Positions 53,301-64,000 of a stretch of DNA of 64,000 nucleotides are shown here, one piece after another; position 1 is the stretch's first letter, and every line of letters begins with the position of its first letter. Both the position numbers and the translations under genes were made by a program. The notes beneath the pieces were generated by a model that was not told where the DNA came from, made no database searches, and was given only the letters and a program-made list of their open reading frames with translations. This DNA is from Chrysomallon squamiferum (Eukaryota > Mollusca > Gastropoda > Neomphalida > Peltospiridae): positions 27,758,164 to 27,822,163 of the forward strand of contig CM022679.1 of NCBI GenBank assembly GCA_012295275.1, in the 5' to 3' direction.

Positions 53301-54635
53301 AAATCTAACAGAAAAATAAATCTTGGATTACTGTGTTTTTACTTCAGAAATAATAAAAATGACCTAAATATTTCATCTTGTTAGCCTTCATTTTAGTTTT
53401 CAAGTTACTGTTTGTAGAAAGACAGTGGATAATTTAAATTAAAATCTGAATTAAACAAATTTAGTTTGAATATAACTTTGGGTGAGTTAGCAGATACTTG
53501 TTCTAATATTTTCTTTGTTTTTATTTTTTTATTATTATTATTATTGTTATTAGTAGTATTAGTAGCAGTAGTAGTAGTAGTAGTAGTAGAAGTAGTAGTT
53601 TTAGTAATAATATGATGATGAATAAGATAAAAGTAAGGATTAAATGATTTAATAAATAAATATTTGTATTAATTTCTTATACATTAAAAATGAAAAACAA
53701 AAGAATATAAACAAAGATAAACTTAGCAAATAAACAAATACAAACCAAGTCAGCTACTTTAGCGATGTCAATCATACAGTTAATGTCGTTGTTACATTCT
53801 ATCAACGTCAGTCTCCGTCGTTTACCTGTAAAACACAGCATTGTTACAACTCACATCAAAAGGACTCTTACAGGCTGTATTTATATATAACTTAAAAACA
53901 TTTTTTTTAAAAAGATAGAAATATCCCAAAATTAATTAAATACTAAGTACACACATAATTGTTTTTACTGTGTTAATAAAAAATCAAAATTACAAAAGAC
54001 ATAGTAAAAATTTAAATTAATGATTGTATTCACTTTATTCTTTATCTCCATAAAGAAAGAAATGAAATAAGAAAAAATAAGAATTTCACTAAACAAACCA
54101 GAAACAACTGTGACTGGTCCTTGTATGTTAGACAATTTCTCCTTCGCAAAGTTTCTGATCACACACTGCAGCAGAGTTGTCTTTCCGACTTTAGGAGGAC
54201 CCACAACAGCTACAATTATTGGGGGAGGCTCTAGAGGGGTTCGATCAACAAGAGGGATGTGTTGCTTTTTTGTCTTGATGTCAAGTGTTCTGTTAAATAT
54301 AAAAAGAGGCTTTTGAATCTTCTAGTTACTGTGTGATATTTAAAAAAATAATTTAAGAAAAATAGAAGAAAAAAAAAGAGAAAGAAATGGTAAGCAATAA
54401 CAATGATTTAACAGCAGATACAAAGAATATTTTCTTGTTAAAGCTAATCTACAAGAGTTTCTCACCTCTGAACACGTCTGGCAGTTTTCTGAACTGCTTG
54501 GATTGAAAAAGCTTTTGGGTTGCGTTGTCTCGCAGTCAGCTCCTGTTCATGTTTATTTTTAGCTTTTTTCTTTTCAGCTTTCCTTCCCGCCAGTCGGGCT
54601 CGGTGCTCTTTTTGTTCTGTTTTTTCTGTTTCCAT
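41396..54635 (-). CDS. BMS1: Ribosome biogenesis GTPase BMS1, 22 coding exons
   Basis: Nucleolar GTPase of the SSU processome; with Rcl1 it drives early pre-rRNA processing and 40S assembly. Minus-strand exons: 54635-54466, 54289-54099, 53825-53746, 53275-53087, 52736-52472, 51959-51754, 51334-51204, 49680-49518, 49228-48394, 48060-47959, 47537-47371, 47184-47103, 46948-46856, 45723-45569, 45094-44906, 44618-44438, 44157-44099, 43947-43825, 43650-43503, 43163-42988, 42188-42036, 41605-41396. They total 4068 nt, 1355 aa (human 1282), with all phases consistent. P-loop GPPKVGKTT at about 87-95; VDASFG and THLD (182-185) are the G3/G4-like motifs. [18 protein letters not shown] and an acidic middle (about 411-743, poly-Asp) follow. 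Then come [37 protein letters not shown] and a basic C-terminal coiled coil. The acidic exon 9 holds in-frame internal duplications. Junction-spanning tandem repeats flank exons 7, 14, 15 and 20. Confidence 0.96.
42335..42997 (-). repeat. Degenerate array from BMS1 exon 20 end and donor, about 5 copies
   Basis: Plus-strand motif ACCTGGTATCTAGAATCTGG, the reverse of the exon 20 end plus donor, recurs in decayed form near 42421, 42491, 42549 and 42930. Each is followed by GTTTxTGTGGTATAAATAT-like sequence. Period is about 70-90 bases; a MITE interrupts one copy. Confidence 0.78.
42578..42886. mobile_element. 309-bp MITE with 24-bp terminal inverted repeats, TSD TGGT
   Basis: Left end GGGTCATTCCGTGTCAAAT..., right end reverse complement GGGTCATTTCGTGTCAAAT...; 23 of 24 terminal bases match. 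Flanked by TGGT (42574-42577 and 42887-42890). Neighbouring repeat copies show the empty site TGTGGTATAAATA, confirming the boundary. No open frame. 4-bp duplications occur in several DNA transposon superfamilies (for example Chapaev, Ginger, Sola1); the family is not assigned. Confidence 0.9.
45085..45400 (-). repeat. 43-bp tandem array of the BMS1 exon 15 acceptor, 8 copies
   Basis: Anchor TGTTTAACTG recurs at 45088, 45131, 45172, 45215 (one base changed), 45258, 45301, 45344 (decayed) and 45385. On the minus strand each unit is intron end, TTTTACAG or TTTTGCAG, then the exon start TTAAACAGAGCTGAGTTTGA. The copy next to the exon is the real acceptor (exon from 45094). One copy has lost the AG. 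Confidence 0.95.
45697..45815 (-). repeat. 72-bp two-copy duplication spanning the BMS1 exon 14 acceptor
   Basis: The stretch coding VKKKKKS plus TTTTATTCAG is present at the real acceptor (45724-45726) and again 72 bases upstream in the gene (45796-45798). The duplicate keeps AG and the lysine codons. Confidence 0.92.
46120..46856 (-). repeat. About 54-bp minisatellite starting at the BMS1 exon 13 donor
   Basis: Unit contains GTGTGAGTTAACAATTCAC and AACAAATAAGTTTTATCATT; about 13-14 copies fill the intron. On the minus strand the first unit begins with the donor itself (GTAAAACTAATTTG, later copies ATAAAACTTATTTG). Confidence 0.92.
48440..49070 (-). repeat. In-frame duplications inside BMS1 acidic exon 9
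   Basis: A 138-bp (46-codon) segment containing [20 protein letters not shown] occurs twice, and a 51-bp (17-codon) segment containing [14 protein letters not shown] occurs twice. Both keep the frame and lengthen the acidic linker, partly explaining why the protein exceeds the human length. Confidence 0.92.
49780..51200 (-). repeat. 35-39-bp minisatellite from BMS1 exon 7 end/donor, about 38 copies
   Basis: Minus-strand unit: GACACTACAGACAG-like exon end, (GT)CAGTAAATAAAC, then ACTACTGTAAGTACA. Most copies have lost the original GTCAGT donor, but one near 50097 keeps it. Nearly every copy contains GTAAGT, a consensus 5' splice site. It fills intron 7. Confidence 0.95.
51316..51630 (-). repeat. 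56-62-bp array of the BMS1 exon 7 acceptor, 5 copies
   Basis: Anchors CCTGG at 51334 (real), 51396, 51458, 51519 and 51575. On the minus strand each gives TTTTC(A/T)CCAG|GAACxCAAACAG, that is acceptor plus exon start; all five keep AG. Confidence 0.95.
52125..52471 (-). repeat. 25-bp minisatellite starting at the BMS1 exon 5 donor, about 14 copies
   Basis: Unit TGTTGTATTTAAAACAACTA... with two subtypes (CAACTAAAA and CAAGTGAAA/CAAGTGGAA). On the minus strand the first copy starts at the donor GTTTGTTTTAAATACA. Confidence 0.95.
53523..53615. repeat. (ATT)/(TAG) microsatellite in BMS1 intron 3
   Basis: ATT triplets followed by TAGTAG triplets, imperfect. Confidence 0.88.
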
Positions 54636-54991
54636 TGCGCAATAAACTGAAAGACAAAAGTATCTTCTGAGATGACTATTTATTTACAAGTGTTATGTAC
54701 TTCTTGTAAATAATGTTCATTATGTAATGCTGAGGATCTCTTCAGTAATATTTATTAGACACTAACTCTATTACTAGTGATATCAACATCAAAACAAAAT
54801 TTCTTTCTTCAAAAGTAAACTTTCTGAACTTGTAAATAATGATCAACAAAATTTGTAATCATAATCACATCCCTGAAACAAATCTAAATTCAAATTGTAA
54901 TTATAAAAATAAATGAATGTAATTAAGAAAAGCAAAATAATTTAATCCTGTTTTAATTTAATAAAGTAATAAAATAACAGTAATAATAATA

Positions 54992-55100
54992 CAGTTGACC
55001 CTCAATTTCATGGACATCGGTTTTGTAATTTCAGATGAAGTCCGAAAAAAATTACCATTTTTTTAAATCTTAATTGTTAATATCTGTGAGTGGAGCCTTA

Positions 55101-55136
<36 letters not shown>

Positions 55137-55338
55137 GCAATGGGTTCAAGAGAAAACAAAAAAGGTGCATCTCTGTGTCGGTCAGTGTATTAAAATGTTA
55201 GGGTTAATCACTTATTGATTAATCATTTAATGATATTTGATAACATTCGCGATTTCACAGACTATTGCATTTTCAATGATTTGCAAATCTGCGCTCACCC
55301 ACATTACTTCATTAGTTTGTAAAATCGAGAGTCAACAG
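54992..55338. mobile_element. Pogo/Tigger-like MITE, about 347 bp, in BMS1 5' intron
   Basis: Left end CAGTTGACCCTCAATTTC, right end reverse complement CTGTTGACTCTCGATTTT, flanked by TA on both sides. TA targets and CAGT-type ends with GACCCTC fit pogo/Tigger elements. It carries an internal (ATT)n run and no open frame. Confidence 0.6.
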
Positions 55339-55472
55339 TACTATGAAAATAAACTATAACAATAAATAACATAAAATAGTATAATACAATAAACTGAAAT
55401 AGAAACATTAAACTAAATTCAATAAAATTAATGAAAGAATTTATGCTTTAAAAGATTAATGATTTGCTTTAC

Positions 55473-55474
<2 letters not shown>

Positions 55475-55536
<62 letters not shown>
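55475..55536. repeat. (GT)n microsatellite
   Basis: GT run of about 60 bases just downstream (in BMS1 sense) of the non-coding first exon. Confidence 0.97.
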
Positions 55537-55539
<3 letters not shown>

Positions 55540-55555
55540 AAGTATCACCTCTTAC

Positions 55556-55640
55556 GTGAAAATATATTATACGATCAACTGAAAACAACCGAAACAAACT
55601 GTTTCAGTTTACACACGTGGGTAGCGCCATATTGAACAAG
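55556..55640 (-). promoter_or_regulatory. BMS1 non-coding first exon/promoter with E-box
   Basis: On the minus strand TTTTCAC|GTAAGA at 55556 is a donor matching the acceptor TCTTTCAG just before the BMS1 start exon (54646). Within or just upstream are CACGTG (55614-55619), the Myc/Max E-box, and CAATATGGCGC near 55626-55636, a YY1-like motif. Both are common at start sites of ribosome-biogenesis genes; transcription start not proven. Confidence 0.5.
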
Positions 55641-59200
<3,560 letters not shown>

Positions 59201-59229
59201 TGTTAGGTAATTATGTAGGTGTATCAGGT

Positions 59230-64000
<4,771 letters not shown>

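Overview
The window is nuclear DNA of an animal. It is AT-rich and full of microsatellites, and all coding is split by GT-AG introns except for one single-exon transcription-factor gene. Gene content (filamin, VDAC, prefoldin, HADH, BMS1, an FBXO39-like F-box protein, a group A bHLH factor) is general bilaterian. Compact introns, AT richness and abundant GA/CA/AAT/ATCT repeats would suit a lophotrochozoan such as a mollusc, but that placement is inference.

Layout: 1-1314, last three exons of filamin (+). 5277-10840, VDAC (-), with a non-coding first exon and promoter near 12.2-12.3 kb. 13486-15533, prefoldin subunit 1 (+). 15.6-25.9 kb, a gene desert of minisatellites and microsatellites. 26003-26719, a bHLH gene (-), divergent from 28229-32051, an FBXO39-like F-box gene (+). 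32.1-36.6 kb, repeat-rich intergenic DNA. 36661-40618, mitochondrial HADH (+), convergent with 41396-54635, the 22-coding-exon BMS1 gene (-). 55.6-59.2 kb, microsatellites. 59.2-64.0 kb, a satellite of about 1 kb monomers in a two-monomer higher-order arrangement that runs off the end. Exon chains for VDAC (282 aa), PFDN1 (127 aa), FBXO39-like (430 aa), HADH (311 aa) and BMS1 (1355 aa) were assembled by hand, and all splice phases close.

The genes are mostly unrelated housekeeping functions: cytoskeletal cross-linking, the mitochondrial outer-membrane channel, actin/tubulin folding, fatty-acid beta-oxidation and 40S ribosome assembly. There is no operon or evident pathway cluster.

The most striking observation is at the splice junctions. 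In five independent genes, tandem repeats are built from segments straddling exon-intron boundaries, so splice sites are present in 2 to about 38 copies: VDAC exon 5, PFDN1 exon 4, FBXO39-like exon 2, HADH exon 6, and BMS1 exons 7 (both sides), 14, 15 and 20. Two more arrays (BMS1 exons 5 and 13) start at a donor. This looks like a recurrent mutational process at splice junctions and is the best candidate here for something undescribed. Three small non-autonomous DNA transposons (hAT-like, pogo/Tigger-like and one with a 4-bp target duplication) are also present.
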